This document shows, piece after piece, positions 17,767 to 26,972 of a DNA stretch of 64,000 bases (positions within the stretch are counted from its first letter, which is position 1; every line of letters starts with the position of its first letter). The translations under genes and the position numbers were made by a program. The notes below the pieces were generated by a model. It had not been told where the DNA came from. It searched no databases and worked only from the letters and a program-made list of their open reading frames with translations. Source of the stretch: Polyangiaceae bacterium (GTDB lineage Bacteria > Myxococcota_A > Polyangia > Polyangiales > Polyangiaceae). The stretch spans positions 930,001 through 994,000 of the forward strand of contig JADJRH010000011.1 of NCBI GenBank assembly GCA_016712345.1, read 5' to 3'.

Positions 17767-19798
17767 TTGCGAGCACTTCATCGCGCCACGCCTGCGCCGT
17801 CGCTTGGTTCATCAGCCCTTCTTTGCGGAAGCGCGTGAGTACATCGCGCGAGAGCGAAAGCGCCCATTGGTAGCCGTAGTAGCCGGCTTCGTACCCAACC
17901 AAATGGCCGAAGCTCGACTGAAAGTGTGTACCGTCCACGTACGGAAACGCATCAAACGAGTTTTGCACTTCTTTGAGTACACGCGTTGTGTCGAGCGGCG
18001 GCGTGCGCGAGTGATACTCAAGATCGAGCATGGCCAAAAACAGTTGGCGCTGCGTGCCGAGAGCGCGCCCAAACGAGCGCGATGCCGTCATCGCGTTAAA
18101 CAGCACATCGGGGATTTTCTCACCGGTCTTGTGATGTTTGGCGAACAGATCGAGCACCTCGCGCGACCACGCCCACTCTTCGAACATTTGCGACGGCGCC
18201 TCAACGAAGTCGCGCACCGTGTTCGTGCCTGAGAACGAAGCGAGTTCCGCCTGCGTGAGCAGGTGGTGCAGCACATGTCCAAACTCGTGGAAGAACGTCA
18301 CCACCTCGTCGTGTTGCATGAGCGCCGCCTGCGCTCCGGGCTTTGGGAAATTGCACACGAGCGCTGCCATCGGCGTGCGGTAGGTTCCGTCTTTCATGCG
18401 CTTTGCGGTGCGCACGTTAAACATCGCCGCGTGTTTGTACTTGTCGGGGCGTGAGTACAAATCGAGATAAAACTTGCCGATTCGCTTGTCGTTGGAAACC
18501 ACTTCGTACGCTGTCACGTCGGCATGCCACGCCTCGGCCGGCACCTCCTTCAACGTGATTCCGTACATTTTAGAAGTGATGTCGAGCAGACCTTTCGTCA
18601 CCGCTCGCACTTCAAAATACTCGGCCAACTCCTTTGAATTGAGCTTGTACTTGGACTCACGAATTCGATCTTCAAGGTAGTAACGATCGGGCGGAAGCAG
18701 CTTGTCGCTTTTCTTTCCGCCAAGCTCCGCATGCTTCTTTTGAAACTCCGCCAACTCTTTTTTCGCCGGCTCTTTGAGCGCATCGCGCACGCGCGTTAAA
18801 AACTTTCGTACCGCGTCCGGCGTTTTCGCCATCCGCGGTTCTATCGCGTAATCGGCCCACGTTTTGTAGCCCAACAGCTTGGCCTTTTCGTCGCGCAGGC
18901 GAAGCATTGTTTCGAGCAGCTTGACGTTTTTTTCACCGCCTCGATTGGTGAACTCCACGTAGAGCTTGAGCGCCGCTTTGCGATCTTTCGCATACGTGAT
19001 GAACGGGTAGTAATCGGGGTAGTCGGTGGTGATTCGAATGTTGCCTTCGGCGTCGGGCGCGTGCGCCGCGATGTACTCAACAGGCAACCCCTCAAGCTGA
19101 TCTTTTTTCACAACGATCGAGCCCGTGCTCGACGCAATGTTCGACGTGAAATCCTGCCCGCGCGCTGTGATCTGCTCATTCAGTTCCTTGAGCCGCGGTT
19201 GTTTGTCGGCCGGCAGATCCAAGCCGTTTCGCCGAAAGTCGCGCAACGTATCGGCCAACATGCGCGCCCGCTCGCCCGTGAGTGTTTCACCTTTGCCTGC
19301 GTACGCTTTGAGCACCGACGCCACGTCCGCATCGAGAAAAAGATTCGTCATGAAACTGTCGGTTTTCGGTTCGCAGCTTTTGGCCGCCGCGCGCACCGCC
19401 CCGTCGGGATGAGCCACGCCCATCAGGTACGGAAATTCACCGGCCGAGTTGATCTCCAAAATGATGTCGTCAAACACACCCACCGTATTTTCGTAGGTGA
19501 GCTTGTCGGCTGCCGCGCCCTTCATCGCCCTGAGTTGTTCGAGCAATTTGCCCGCGGCGGCCAAGTGGTCGTCGCAGAGCTTCTTCACTCCGTCGACGGT
19601 CATTCCAACGCGAACAGGATCAAATTCAGGTGCCGGAGATGCGGGTGTCATAGCGCTCGCAGATGCGGTGGGTTCAGGAGTGGGGGCCACAGAAGCGGAC
19701 GGGGCGACTGTTGGAATCGGTGCCACAGGTTCGGGCGCCGGGCCACAGGCAACGGCCAACAGAGTGATTGAAAAGCCGAGAAGCGATCGGAGTTTCAT
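17738..19798 (-). CDS. M3-family oligopeptidase lipoprotein, C-terminus frameshifted
   Basis: This 686-residue zinc metallopeptidase of family M3 (thimet oligopeptidase/PrlC type) cleaves oligopeptides. The zinc motif HEFGH is at about residue 500 (FFHEFGHVLHHLL), with the downstream YxxG-rich helical part intact. A signal with lipobox (LLAVACG) at the N-terminus followed by a Pro/Ser/Ala linker indicates an envelope lipoprotein. The frame ends in AAAPTSGR. In the next frame the sequence continues with GADERAMIAKFLGREPNED and stops at 17670-17672, which is the usual C-terminal ending of this family. One missing G (a GGG run read as GG, around 17764) would explain it, either as a true mutation or a sequencing error. 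Confidence 0.88.
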   Translation of the reverse strand: MKLRSLLGFSITLLAVACGPAPEPVAPIPTVAPSASVAPTPEPTASASAMTPASPAPEFDPVRVGMTVDGVKKLCDDHLAAAGKLLEQLRAMKGAAADKLTYENTVGVFDDIILEINSAGEFPYLMGVAHPDGAVRAAAKSCEPKTDSFMTNLFLDADVASVLKAYAGKGETLTGERARMLADTLRDFRRNGLDLPADKQPRLKELNEQITARGQDFTSNIASSTGSIVVKKDQLEGLPVEYIAAHAPDAEGNIRITTDYPDYYPFITYAKDRKAALKLYVEFTNRGGEKNVKLLETMLRLRDEKAKLLGYKTWADYAIEPRMAKTPDAVRKFLTRVRDALKEPAKKELAEFQKKHAELGGKKSDKLLPPDRYYLEDRIRESKYKLNSKELAEYFEVRAVTKGLLDITSKMYGITLKEVPAEAWHADVTAYEVVSNDKRIGKFYLDLYSRPDKYKHAAMFNVRTAKRMKDGTYRTPMAALVCNFPKPGAQAALMQHDEVVTFFHEFGHVLHHLLTQAELASFSGTNTVRDFVEAPSQMFEEWAWSREVLDLFAKHHKTGEKIPDVLFNAMTASRSFGRALGTQRQLFLAMLDLEYHSRTPPLDTTRVLKEVQNSFDAFPYVDGTHFQSSFGHLVGYEAGYYGYQWALSLSRDVLTRFRKEGLMNQATAQAWRDEVLAKAAAPTSGR

Positions 19799-19820
19799 GG
19801 GCGGTGCCGAAGGTTACAGC

Positions 19821-19858
19821 AAAAAAAAACAACGCGCGCCCCGTGAGAGGCGCGCGCC
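19821..19858 (-). terminator. Rho-independent terminator
   Basis: On the minus strand a GC-rich stem CGCGCGCC / GGCGCGCG with an 8-base loop is followed at once by TTG and then nine T residues. It lies about 60 bp after the stop of the lipoprotein gene 19922-21448, which it should terminate, and before the start of the M3 peptidase gene. Confidence 0.85.
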
Positions 19859-19921
19859 GTTCGTTCATTCAGGCTTGCTCAGCGAGAAACGCTCGATGCG
19901 CATACTCGCCGAAGGTACACA

Positions 19922-21448
19922 TCACTGCGGGGGAATGAACACGACACCGCACTGATAATAGGTGCCCTTCACAACCGCATCTTGCGTGGCTTCGACCTTG
20001 AGAAGCACCTTGGTGGTGTTGCCAAGCGCGGCGCCCATGTCGCCGAGCGACGCCGACGCCGTGGCCGACTCTGTCGCCGTGGCTGTCGGAATCGCCATTC
20101 CGGTGTCGCCGTCGATCAGCGTCAGCTTGAGGTTGCGGAGACCCGAACCAATGCGCTGCGCCGAGCAGGTGGCAAACACGTTGTCACCCGCGTTGGGAGT
20201 GGCTTCAAGCTCGTAGAAGTCCACGTCGCCCGCCATGTTGATGTCGCCCGCGATAAAGCCGCCGTCGAACCCGCCGCCCGATTGCAGCGTGGGCAGCAAC
20301 TCCGGCGTTGCTTGCATGTTGTTCGTGGCGTCGGCCGCTTCAACCGGGTTGGAGCCGCTGCGATAGTGCAGCACGTAGTAGAAGTTGTTGCCGCCGGCCG
20401 CCGCAGCGCCGCCGCTCTTCACGTGCAATTCGTATTGCTGCGTGCCGAACGTGAGCGGAACTTCAAGCGGGTAACCGTCGATCGGATCGAGCTTGGTGCC
20501 GTCGACCTGAGCGAGCACGTTGCCCATTCCGTCTTCGATCCACACGAGGCCGGTCGGCGTATCGGAGCCGTTGCCGTCGGTACCCGTAGGATAGATCTCA
20601 AAGTACGCCGTCTCGCGGCCCTGCGTCACAGGGATCGCGTTGGGAACCGTGAATGTGTACACATCTTCGTCGTCGGCAGCTTTAAACGTGCCTTGAACCG
20701 AAATGGCGAAGTAGCCAGTGCCATCGGTGTTCTCAACATACTCCGCCGCGTCGATCGCCTGCGGCATGTCGGTGTCGGTGCCCTCGGTCACGGTGCCGTC
20801 GGTAGCGCCGTCGAGCTTAAACACAACGAAGCCGTACGCCGGCTCAACGATGCCGTCGAAGTAAGCCGGATCGCACGCGGCCGCGCCCAACTCTTGGCAG
20901 AACTCTTCCACCTTGATGTAGAAGGTGCCGTCACCCGGAAGCACCGTGTAAAGGCTCGAATCCTGCGTGTTGCGCGGGATCGGATCGTCGTTCTGAGCGA
21001 TCTGTTGCTTGTTTGAATCGTAGAGCGTGATCACCAAGTCCGGGTAACCCTCTGCGAACGGATCCGGCGAGCCCTGCGCCGTTTTTGCCAGCGTCGTGAT
21101 GTAAAGCGCATCGCCCTTCACGCCGGTGAACTTGAAATAGTCTTGATCCGTGGCGATCGGGTCGAGTTCACCAACCGTCAACTCCGCCTGCTCACCCGAC
21201 TGAAACACCGTCGTTTCAATCGCCTCGTCAAACGAGTCGTTGCCGTCACCCGTGGGCGTGGGCGTTCCGGTCGATGTGCTGGTCGTCGTCGTGGTGGAGG
21301 AGGTTGTCGTTGCTCCGGTCGCCCCGGTGCCGCCCGAACCGCCCGAGCCGCCCGTTCCGCCCGTTCCGGTGTCGCCGCCGTCACAACCGATCGCCACGGT
21401 TGCCGCAACGCCCGCTGCCAAAAGTGCCAAGAAATGCCGTGCACGCAT
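19922..21448 (-). CDS. Surface lipoprotein with PPC-like beta domains
   Basis: This 508-residue lipoprotein has a signal ending in a lipobox (VAATVAIGC), then a Gly/Thr/Ser-rich linker of about 50 residues as seen in many myxobacterial surface lipoproteins. The mature part has repeated beta-sandwich segments that look like bacterial pre-peptidase C-terminal (PPC) domains (DQDYFKFTGVKGDALYITT, then DLVITLYDSNKQQ; DEDVYTFTVPNAI; DVDFYELEATPNAGDNVF). There is no catalytic domain, so it is probably a structural or binding protein on the outer surface. Termination is well marked by the hairpin and T-run at 19821-19858. Confidence 0.8.
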   Translation of the reverse strand: MRARHFLALLAAGVAATVAIGCDGGDTGTGGTGGSGGSGGTGATGATTTSSTTTTTSTSTGTPTPTGDGNDSFDEAIETTVFQSGEQAELTVGELDPIATDQDYFKFTGVKGDALYITTLAKTAQGSPDPFAEGYPDLVITLYDSNKQQIAQNDDPIPRNTQDSSLYTVLPGDGTFYIKVEEFCQELGAAACDPAYFDGIVEPAYGFVVFKLDGATDGTVTEGTDTDMPQAIDAAEYVENTDGTGYFAISVQGTFKAADDEDVYTFTVPNAIPVTQGRETAYFEIYPTGTDGNGSDTPTGLVWIEDGMGNVLAQVDGTKLDPIDGYPLEVPLTFGTQQYELHVKSGGAAAAGGNNFYYVLHYRSGSNPVEAADATNNMQATPELLPTLQSGGGFDGGFIAGDINMAGDVDFYELEATPNAGDNVFATCSAQRIGSGLRNLKLTLIDGDTGMAIPTATATESATASASLGDMGAALGNTTKVLLKVEATQDAVVKGTYYQCGVVFIPPQ

Positions 21449-21645
21449 GATGCCTCCTCAAACCGTCCGCAATGTTCAGGGACGACGCGGCGGCTCCATC
21501 AACAAGCAAAGCCAACGCGGCGTCCGAAGACTAGGACAACCGCGTTACAACGTGGACTCGCCCGTGACAAGAGCGCAAACACCGGCGCTCGGAACCAAAA
21601 TGTCCGCCCACCGCGCTCCGAACATTTCACGCCGCCACGCACAAG

Positions 21646-22716
21646 CTACCGCGTTGCGCCGCCGGGGCCTTCCACAGCGGTTTCCCAGCGCATTGAACCG
21701 GCATCAAACGACAACACCCGATCTGAAAACACGCCGCCCGCCTCTTCGTGCACAACGATCTCCGGCATCCCATCGCCGTTCATGTCCATCACAGCCAGCG
21801 GTTCATACGCGTTCACCTTCCCATTGGGAGGCAACACATGACCCACCTTCCATTGCCCATTGCTTCCCACGTACGCCACCACAAGCACCGGACCACCTGA
21901 CACTGCCCAATGAATAGGGCGCTTTTCGGTGGGACTGCCTTCCTCGGCCGTCACCTGCTTGGGAAGCTGAAAGTAGAGCGTCCGCCGTGCATGAGCATTG
22001 TCCACCTTCCCATCTACCCATGCGCCTTCTTGGGAAGTATAAAACTTGTCAAACAGCTTCTTGTGTACATCATCCACCTTCCATTCGGCCGACGCCGCCG
22101 CGCTATACCCTGAACCGGTGGATACGAACACCCCCATGCCATCGCGCCCGGTGCCCTCTGCAAACCAAACGCGATGGCACCCCGTACCGTCAAACTTTCC
22201 ACTGCCGCCCACCGAGAGTACACCCGCCGGCTTACCCCACGCATCAAGCGCCTGCCACCGACTGTTCGTCTTGGCCCAATTCGCCTTTGCCCCACACGGT
22301 AACTTCGCGCCCCCCACCGCCTTGATTCGCCCATCGCGAACCTCAGCCAAAGGGATACCCGACGCGATAAACCTGGACAGCCCACCCAGAGCCTTCACCC
22401 TACTCTCTTGCGCCTTGACCTTACCATTGGCCGCGGGCGCCGCCGTTTCGTGCGGGGTCACCTGCGCCTTTTCAGACGACACCTCTACCCATGACGCCGG
22501 CACCGTTGTCCCGTTCACCTTGGTAGACTTCTTTGCCGCCTTGGCAGACTTTCCAGTCGACTTGACCGGTGCCGTCGCTTTCGCCTTCACCACCGCAGCG
22601 GCGGGAGTTTTCTCTTTAACCTTACCCTTACCGCTTTTCTTCGGCGCGGCCCACGCCGACACCGATGTCAACATCAGGAGAGAAAGAACGACGCCCGCAA
22701 CGAACCGCGCTTTCAT
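21646..22716 (-). CDS. Secreted protein, function unknown
   Basis: This 356-residue protein has a Sec signal peptide (VVLSLLMLTSVSAWA, predicted cut after AWA). A Lys/Ala/Pro-rich stretch of about 90 residues follows, then a globular domain. Near the C-terminus DMNGDGMPEIVVHEE resembles a calcium-binding FG-GAP-type loop. I recognise no enzyme motif. The Lys-rich linker may bind nucleic acid or acidic polymers at the cell surface, which is only a guess. It stands alone between the lipoprotein and the Uma2 gene. Confidence 0.72.
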   Translation of the reverse strand: MKARFVAGVVLSLLMLTSVSAWAAPKKSGKGKVKEKTPAAAVVKAKATAPVKSTGKSAKAAKKSTKVNGTTVPASWVEVSSEKAQVTPHETAAPAANGKVKAQESRVKALGGLSRFIASGIPLAEVRDGRIKAVGGAKLPCGAKANWAKTNSRWQALDAWGKPAGVLSVGGSGKFDGTGCHRVWFAEGTGRDGMGVFVSTGSGYSAAASAEWKVDDVHKKLFDKFYTSQEGAWVDGKVDNAHARRTLYFQLPKQVTAEEGSPTEKRPIHWAVSGGPVLVVAYVGSNGQWKVGHVLPPNGKVNAYEPLAVMDMNGDGMPEIVVHEEAGGVFSDRVLSFDAGSMRWETAVEGPGGATR

Positions 22717-22972
22717 GGTGCTGTGAATCCTGCCAACGAGCGCACTTCAGGGCCAAGTTTCATGTGGGCGCATTCGGCACATTGTGCACTCGCTAACAGC
22801 TTGTATAAGTGCTTCTACCCGTCCCCTTGTTTTTTAGCTGCCCCCCACCGGTCCGCGTTCCGCGGCCCTGGCCCCCCAAGCAGCGGCTACCGCCGCCGCG
22901 GGGGGCCCCCAATCGGTTTCAATCGCGAGCGAGTTCAGGAGACCGACCGCTTCTCTACTGCTTGCCTCGGGT

Positions 22973-23551
22973 CTACTCTGCCGGATCGTCGTCAAAGAGG
23001 ATCCCGACCTGAAGAGGCAAAGCCTCAAACGGCTCCGGTCGCACCGTGTCATGACGCTCGGCGGCGAGCACTTCGAGGTAGCCTTCCGACGCCCAGCGAA
23101 GCACCGAGAGGGTCTTTTCGATTGGATCGATAATCCAATAGTGGGGCACCCCCGCGCGATGGTAGACACGCTTTTTGCGCACAAGGTCGTTGCTGCGATT
23201 GGTGGAGAGGATTTCGCAGATCCAGTCAGGGCGCACGCGCACCGGTGTTTCATCCGGCGGCTCGGCAACCCGTTCACGCCGCCATCCCGCTATGTCCGGC
23301 CGCAGCGTGTTGGCTTCATCAAACCAGATCTCCACTTCCGTCGCAAACCACCATCCGCCCGGCCTACCGCCGGACCGCCTACGAAACGGCCCAACCACCT
23401 CCGAAAGACTCGACTGGACAGCGCCGTGTTTCGGGGATGCCACCTCCTTGGGGATGATCTCCCCGTCGATCAACTCGTGACGGCGTTCGCCTTCAGGGAT
23501 CGCAAGAAGGTCTACCAGTGTGGCGCGGGAGACTTTTAACACGGCGCTCAT
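22973..23551 (-). CDS. Uma2-family (DUF820) restriction-endonuclease-like protein
   Basis: This 192-residue protein is of the Uma2 family (PF05685), a PD-(D/E)XK nuclease-like fold that is often mobile and expanded in some genomes. Typical blocks are RRHELIDGEIIP, FATEVEIWFDEANTLRPDIAG (D of the nuclease core), PDWICEILS (ExxS) and YWIIDPIEKTL. The start is taken as ATG 23551; a longer frame back to 23743 is discarded because the Uma2 domain begins here. Its role is unknown. A fragment of a similar gene is found at the other side of the large cassette (about 49290-49333). Confidence 0.87.
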   Translation of the reverse strand: MSAVLKVSRATLVDLLAIPEGERRHELIDGEIIPKEVASPKHGAVQSSLSEVVGPFRRRSGGRPGGWWFATEVEIWFDEANTLRPDIAGWRRERVAEPPDETPVRVRPDWICEILSTNRSNDLVRKKRVYHRAGVPHYWIIDPIEKTLSVLRWASEGYLEVLAAERHDTVRPEPFEALPLQVGILFDDDPAE

Positions 23552-23943
23552 ACGGTGAGCATAACACGGGGATTGCCACCGCTGGTACCGCGTTTCAAAA
23601 CTTCTGCCGGACTTTTGGCGCCGCTGCGAGGCGCGCGGCCAGTTCCGCAGCAAGAAGCGGAACCGGGCCAAACTTCCGGCCGGCGGCAGTGGCGTTGCAA
23701 AATGGAGATGTTTGCGTGCGCCGTCGCCCACCCGTCGGTTCAATGAAACCGCATCTTGTCGTCCCCCCGCATTCTCGACGACCGGGCCCGCTTGAGGGCG
23801 GAGACCCGTCCAAAGGCGTTCTTAAAGGGGTACAGACCGGGTGCTCAGGTAACAAAGTAGACCGGGAGCCTGGGTGACGAATCAGACCGGGTTCCTGGGT
23901 GACATCTCATCCAGGGCGGTAAGGCACGGGTTTGGAGGAGCCG

Positions 23944-25107
23944 GTGCCCTGGAAAGTGACCTGTCCTGTGGAAGAGCGGATGCGGTTTATCACGATGGTG
24001 AACGACACGGACGAAACGTTTACCGAGCTGTGCACACGTTTCGGGATCAGCCGAAAGACCGGCTACAAATGGGTGGAGCGGTACGAGGCGCAAGGCCCCG
24101 GCGGGCTGGACGAACGGCGACCAGTGGCGCGCTCGTGCCCGCACCGAACAGCGGGCGAGGTGCTCGATCGGGTGCTGGAGCTGCGTAAGGAACACCCGAC
24201 GTGGGGGCCGAAGAAGCTGCGTGCGCGGCTGTTGAGCATGGGTATGACGGAGGTGCCAGCGGCGAGTACGATTGGAGATGCGCTAACGAAGTACGGTCTG
24301 GTTCGGCCGCGTCGGCGTCGTGTGTGCGCACCGATGACCGCGATGCCGATGGCTGAGACGACGCACCCAAACGACACGTGGTGCGTGGACTTCAAAGGGC
24401 ACTTCGCGCTGGGAGACAAAACTCGATGTTACCCGCTTACGATGACAGACCATGTGAGCCGCTACTTGCTCAAGTGCGAGGCGCTGGTCAAGACAGACTT
24501 CGCCGCGGTGCAACCGCACTTCGAGCGGGCCTTTCGCGAGTTTGGGATGCCGTGGCGGATTCGCTCCGACAACGGTTCGCCTTTCGCGACGACTGGCCTC
24601 GGAGGGCTGTCTGAGCTGTCGGTGTGGTGGATTCGATTGGGCATCACGCCGGAGCGCATCGAGCCTGGAGAGCCCCAACAGAATGGCCGTCATGAGCGCA
24701 TGCACCGCACGCTGAAGGAGGACACAACGACCCCTTCATCTCCGACACGAATAGGTCAACAGCGTGCCTTTGACTGCTTTCGCCGGATGTACAACCAGGA
24801 GCGCCCGCACGAGGCGCTGGAGATGAAGACGCCTGCATCGGTGTTCGTACCGTCGCGGCGGCACATGCCGGAAAAGCTCTTGTCGCCAGAGTATCCAGAC
24901 ACGATGAAGGTGCGTAAATTGGATGAGCAAGGTCGTCTGAGGTTTGCCGGACAAAACAGCAAGACAACCCTTTCGAAGCTCCTCGCACGAGAACCTGTCG
25001 GGCTGAATCCCATTGACGATGACACATGGGAAGTCTTCTACGGCCCGGTATTAATCGCGGAGTTGATGCTGAGAGGCAAGGAGATTCGACTCGACAAGAA
25101 GCGTTGA
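23944..25107 (+). CDS. IS481-family transposase (DDE integrase core)
   Basis: This 387-residue transposase has an N-terminal helix-turn-helix (FTELCTRFGISRKTGYKWVE) and a second DNA-binding segment. The integrase core has the three acidic residues visible: D in WCVDFKGHF, D in IRSDNGSPF and E in QNGRHERMHRTLK. The start is taken as GTG 23944, giving the MPWKV opening usual in this family, behind GGAGGAG. The gene is intact, so the element may still be active. Confidence 0.9.
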   Translation: MPWKVTCPVEERMRFITMVNDTDETFTELCTRFGISRKTGYKWVERYEAQGPGGLDERRPVARSCPHRTAGEVLDRVLELRKEHPTWGPKKLRARLLSMGMTEVPAASTIGDALTKYGLVRPRRRRVCAPMTAMPMAETTHPNDTWCVDFKGHFALGDKTRCYPLTMTDHVSRYLLKCEALVKTDFAAVQPHFERAFREFGMPWRIRSDNGSPFATTGLGGLSELSVWWIRLGITPERIEPGEPQQNGRHERMHRTLKEDTTTPSSPTRIGQQRAFDCFRRMYNQERPHEALEMKTPASVFVPSRRHMPEKLLSPEYPDTMKVRKLDEQGRLRFAGQNSKTTLSKLLAREPVGLNPIDDDTWEVFYGPVLIAELMLRGKEIRLDKKR

Positions 25108-25570
25108 GTAGGCACAAAAGCGCAAGCGCATCGCAGGTCGAGTTCGACTCGACAAGAGCGCAACCCGCTCCCCACTCCTTCTCCACAGGCATTCACTCAA
25201 CTTGTCAGTCTCCCCCCCGGCCCCCCCTCGAGCCACGCTGCGCCGGCCCGCTTCGCGGCACTTACTCCCATATCGTTATCGGGCGCGACCGCGCGCTCCC
25301 AGAGGCGGCGGTCCGATAGCTTCGCTCGTTCGGCCGACAGCAACCGCAGAGAGAAGAGTGTCACTCTCGGTTCGTGTTGACAGAGCACCCGGCTTTCGCC
25401 GATAAAGAGCCCGGTTCACGCTACCAGATATCCTGTCCGTGTCCCTCAACCACCCGGACAGCGGCGACGTGCACCCGGTACGTGCGACCCATCCTCCAGG
25501 TCCACGTCTCCGCACACCAGGATTCTGTCACCCAGGATCCCGGTCCAAAATGTTACCACAGCACCCGGTC
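25108..25570. other. Non-coding right part of the IS481 element
   Basis: About 460 bp between the transposase stop and the right terminal repeat hold no gene that I can support. This is long for an IS481 member. It contains a partial repeat of the transposase 3' end (TTCGACTCGACAAGA at about 25084 and again at about 25143) and a short GTCGAG...CTCGAC palindrome. A rearrangement or an extra insert in this tail is possible. Confidence 0.6.
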
Positions 25571-25572
25571 GT

Positions 25573-25783
25573 TCAAAAGGTCAGGAAAGCGATGGGGGGT
25601 CGCCCAAGAGCGTTCTTGAGGGTTAAATCTGCGATTGGGGCTGCCGAAGGGGGTTGTTTGAGGGTCAAGAACGCGATTGGGGCTGCCGAAGGGGGTTGTT
25701 TGAGGGTCAAGAACGCGATTGGGGCAGCCGAAAGGTGTTGTTTGAGGGTCAAGAACGCGTTTGGCGCTCGGGGGCGGCGCCCT
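25573..25783 (+). repeat. Left 42-bp repeat array
   Basis: Five consecutive units of 42-43 bp start at 25573 (degenerate), 25616, 25658, 25700 and 25742. The core is TTGAGGGTCAAGAACGCGAT followed by TGGGG and a more variable half. The units contain no stop codons in several frames, so spurious reading frames arise. More degenerate unit-like sequence (GGCGTTCTTAAAGGGG at about 23815) lies on the other side of the IS481 element. The same repeat returns at 49078-49286, on the far side of the giant-gene cassette. Confidence 0.93.
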
Positions 25784-25795
25784 CAATGACCAATG

Positions 25796-26566
25796 TCAAG
25801 TGTCCGACGGCGCAGGGGCGGGATTGGCGGCGTTGTCGGCCGACTCACCCGTGGAATCTTCTGTCACCCCCGGCCGCCGGGTAGAAGGTCTGACTTTGGC
25901 CGCCAATTCACGCCGACCGGCAAGCCGCAACAAACCTGACAGCACGCTTGCCACCCCGGCAAACACCTCATCGTAGGCGGCCATCGCCTCGTTTTTGCCT
26001 TCCAACGTGGCTTGGGCTTCCCGCACCTCCCGCTGGACCGCTTTGAGGTGTTGATCCAGCTTGGCGCGCTTCTCGTTTAGATTCGATGCGATCTCCCCAA
26101 GGTCAAGCTTGGCACCTTTAATTCTCGGAGCAGGCAGTTTCACCTTGCCAAGCGCGTCAATCACTTCACCTGAAAAACGAGACAACATCACGGGATCTTG
26201 AGGTGTCGGCCCGGCAAAGACCTGCTGGGTCACGCTGCCATAGGCTCCCGTCAACATCTCACGAATCTGTACCAACTCATCGTACAGATCGATCGCCGCC
26301 TTGTCCCGCTCTACCCTCACCGGTGCGTCATCTGCCAACTCGGCTTCATGCGCGGCATCTTGCTTCACCATGCGGTCTTTTGCACTCTCCAACAAGTCGC
26401 AGGCAAGTGTCATGACCGCCGCGAACGAGGGCGCCGCTTCACCCTTTTTTATGTGCGGTTTGAGCAGCGTTGTGAGCGCCTCTTGGGTAGAAGCCGCGTG
26501 GGCCTCACCCACCGCGATGACACTGTCCGCGCTTTTCTGCCGATTGACCACCAGTTTGGATGCCAT
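25796..26566 (-). CDS. Helical protein of unknown function, divergent from the giant operon
   Basis: This 256-residue soluble protein is rich in Ala, Leu, Glu and Lys, and most of it should be alpha-helical with coiled-coil stretches (NLNEKRAKLDQHLKAVQREV). A short hydrophobic helix near residues 205-222 (VFAGVASVLSGLLRLAG) precedes RRELAAKVRPSTRRPG. There is no signal peptide and I do not recognise the family. The start is ATG 26566 because a perfect GGAGGT lies 4 bp upstream (26571-26576 on this strand). It ends 12 bp from the left 42-bp array and diverges from the giant-protein operon. That position suggests it belongs to the same cassette, perhaps as a regulator, chaperone or anchor. Confidence 0.75.
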   Translation of the reverse strand: MASKLVVNRQKSADSVIAVGEAHAASTQEALTTLLKPHIKKGEAAPSFAAVMTLACDLLESAKDRMVKQDAAHEAELADDAPVRVERDKAAIDLYDELVQIREMLTGAYGSVTQQVFAGPTPQDPVMLSRFSGEVIDALGKVKLPAPRIKGAKLDLGEIASNLNEKRAKLDQHLKAVQREVREAQATLEGKNEAMAAYDEVFAGVASVLSGLLRLAGRRELAAKVRPSTRRPGVTEDSTGESADNAANPAPAPSDT

Positions 26567-26972
26567 TTTTACCTCCGAAACATTGGGCACACCCGAGGCC
26601 CATGTGAATTGCGAGCGCCCAGCATCTGCTCCCGAATGTGGTTTGAGATTGGCAAGTTATCCGACGATGCCTGGGGAGCGCAACGGACTATTTTTCTTTG
26701 GGGCTTTTTTGTGCATGCCGCGGTGATCCACCCAGCGGCAGTGATCCACAATGGCCCGGATCGCCGCATTACTAAAGGAAGCGCCGCCGGTCGCCCGGTC
26801 CCGCCGCCATCGTATGCGGCAGGTAACAATGACGTTGACATTTCGGTGAGCATCGGCGATTCCTGTTTCCCACGAACCGGGGCCAGCGATGTGGCAGGGA
26901 TGGGCCACGCTGTCCGCGGCGAATTCACGACGATTCCCACGCCCCGTTTCAGGCTCCGCCGGAGGAGGCATC
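26567..26972. promoter_or_regulatory. Divergent control region of the giant-gene cassette
   Basis: These 406 bp separate the helical protein gene from the first giant gene and must hold both promoters. A TTGACA hexamer at 26835-26840 is the only good -35 candidate toward the giant genes, but no convincing -10 follows at the normal distance. A direct repeat GTGATCCAC occurs twice (about 26724 and 26740) and could be an operator. T-runs near 26690-26710 have no clear stem. Promoter positions are therefore not fixed. Confidence 0.35.
26961..26968 (+). promoter_or_regulatory. Ribosome binding site fixing the first giant gene start
   Basis: GGAGGAGG lies 4 bp before ATG 26973. It decides this start over an in-frame ATG at 26889, which has no such sequence. 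Confidence 0.85.

Larger units (their letters stand above)
23835..25570 (+). mobile_element. IS481-family insertion sequence with tandem 25-bp ends
   Basis: A complete-looking element of 1736 bp. The left end carries three tandem 25-bp units, each opening GACCGGG and usually containing CCTGGGTGAC (23835, 23860, 23885). The right end, read on the other strand, carries two matching units from 25570 and 25545. The outer 50 bp of the two ends align well (GACCGGGTGCT, GGTAACA, GACCGGGA, CCTGGGTGAC). One transposase gene fills the left two thirds. No clean target duplication is visible, though GTTCTTAAAGG at the left junction and GTTCAAAAGG at the right look related. It interrupts the 42-bp repeat array. 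Confidence 0.85.

Noticed and set aside
25439..25789. Open frame giving LRVKNAIGAAEGGC repeats (116 codons)
   Set aside because: The 42-bp unit lacks stops in several frames on both strands, so open frames across the array are expected by chance. No start signal or homologous protein context is seen.
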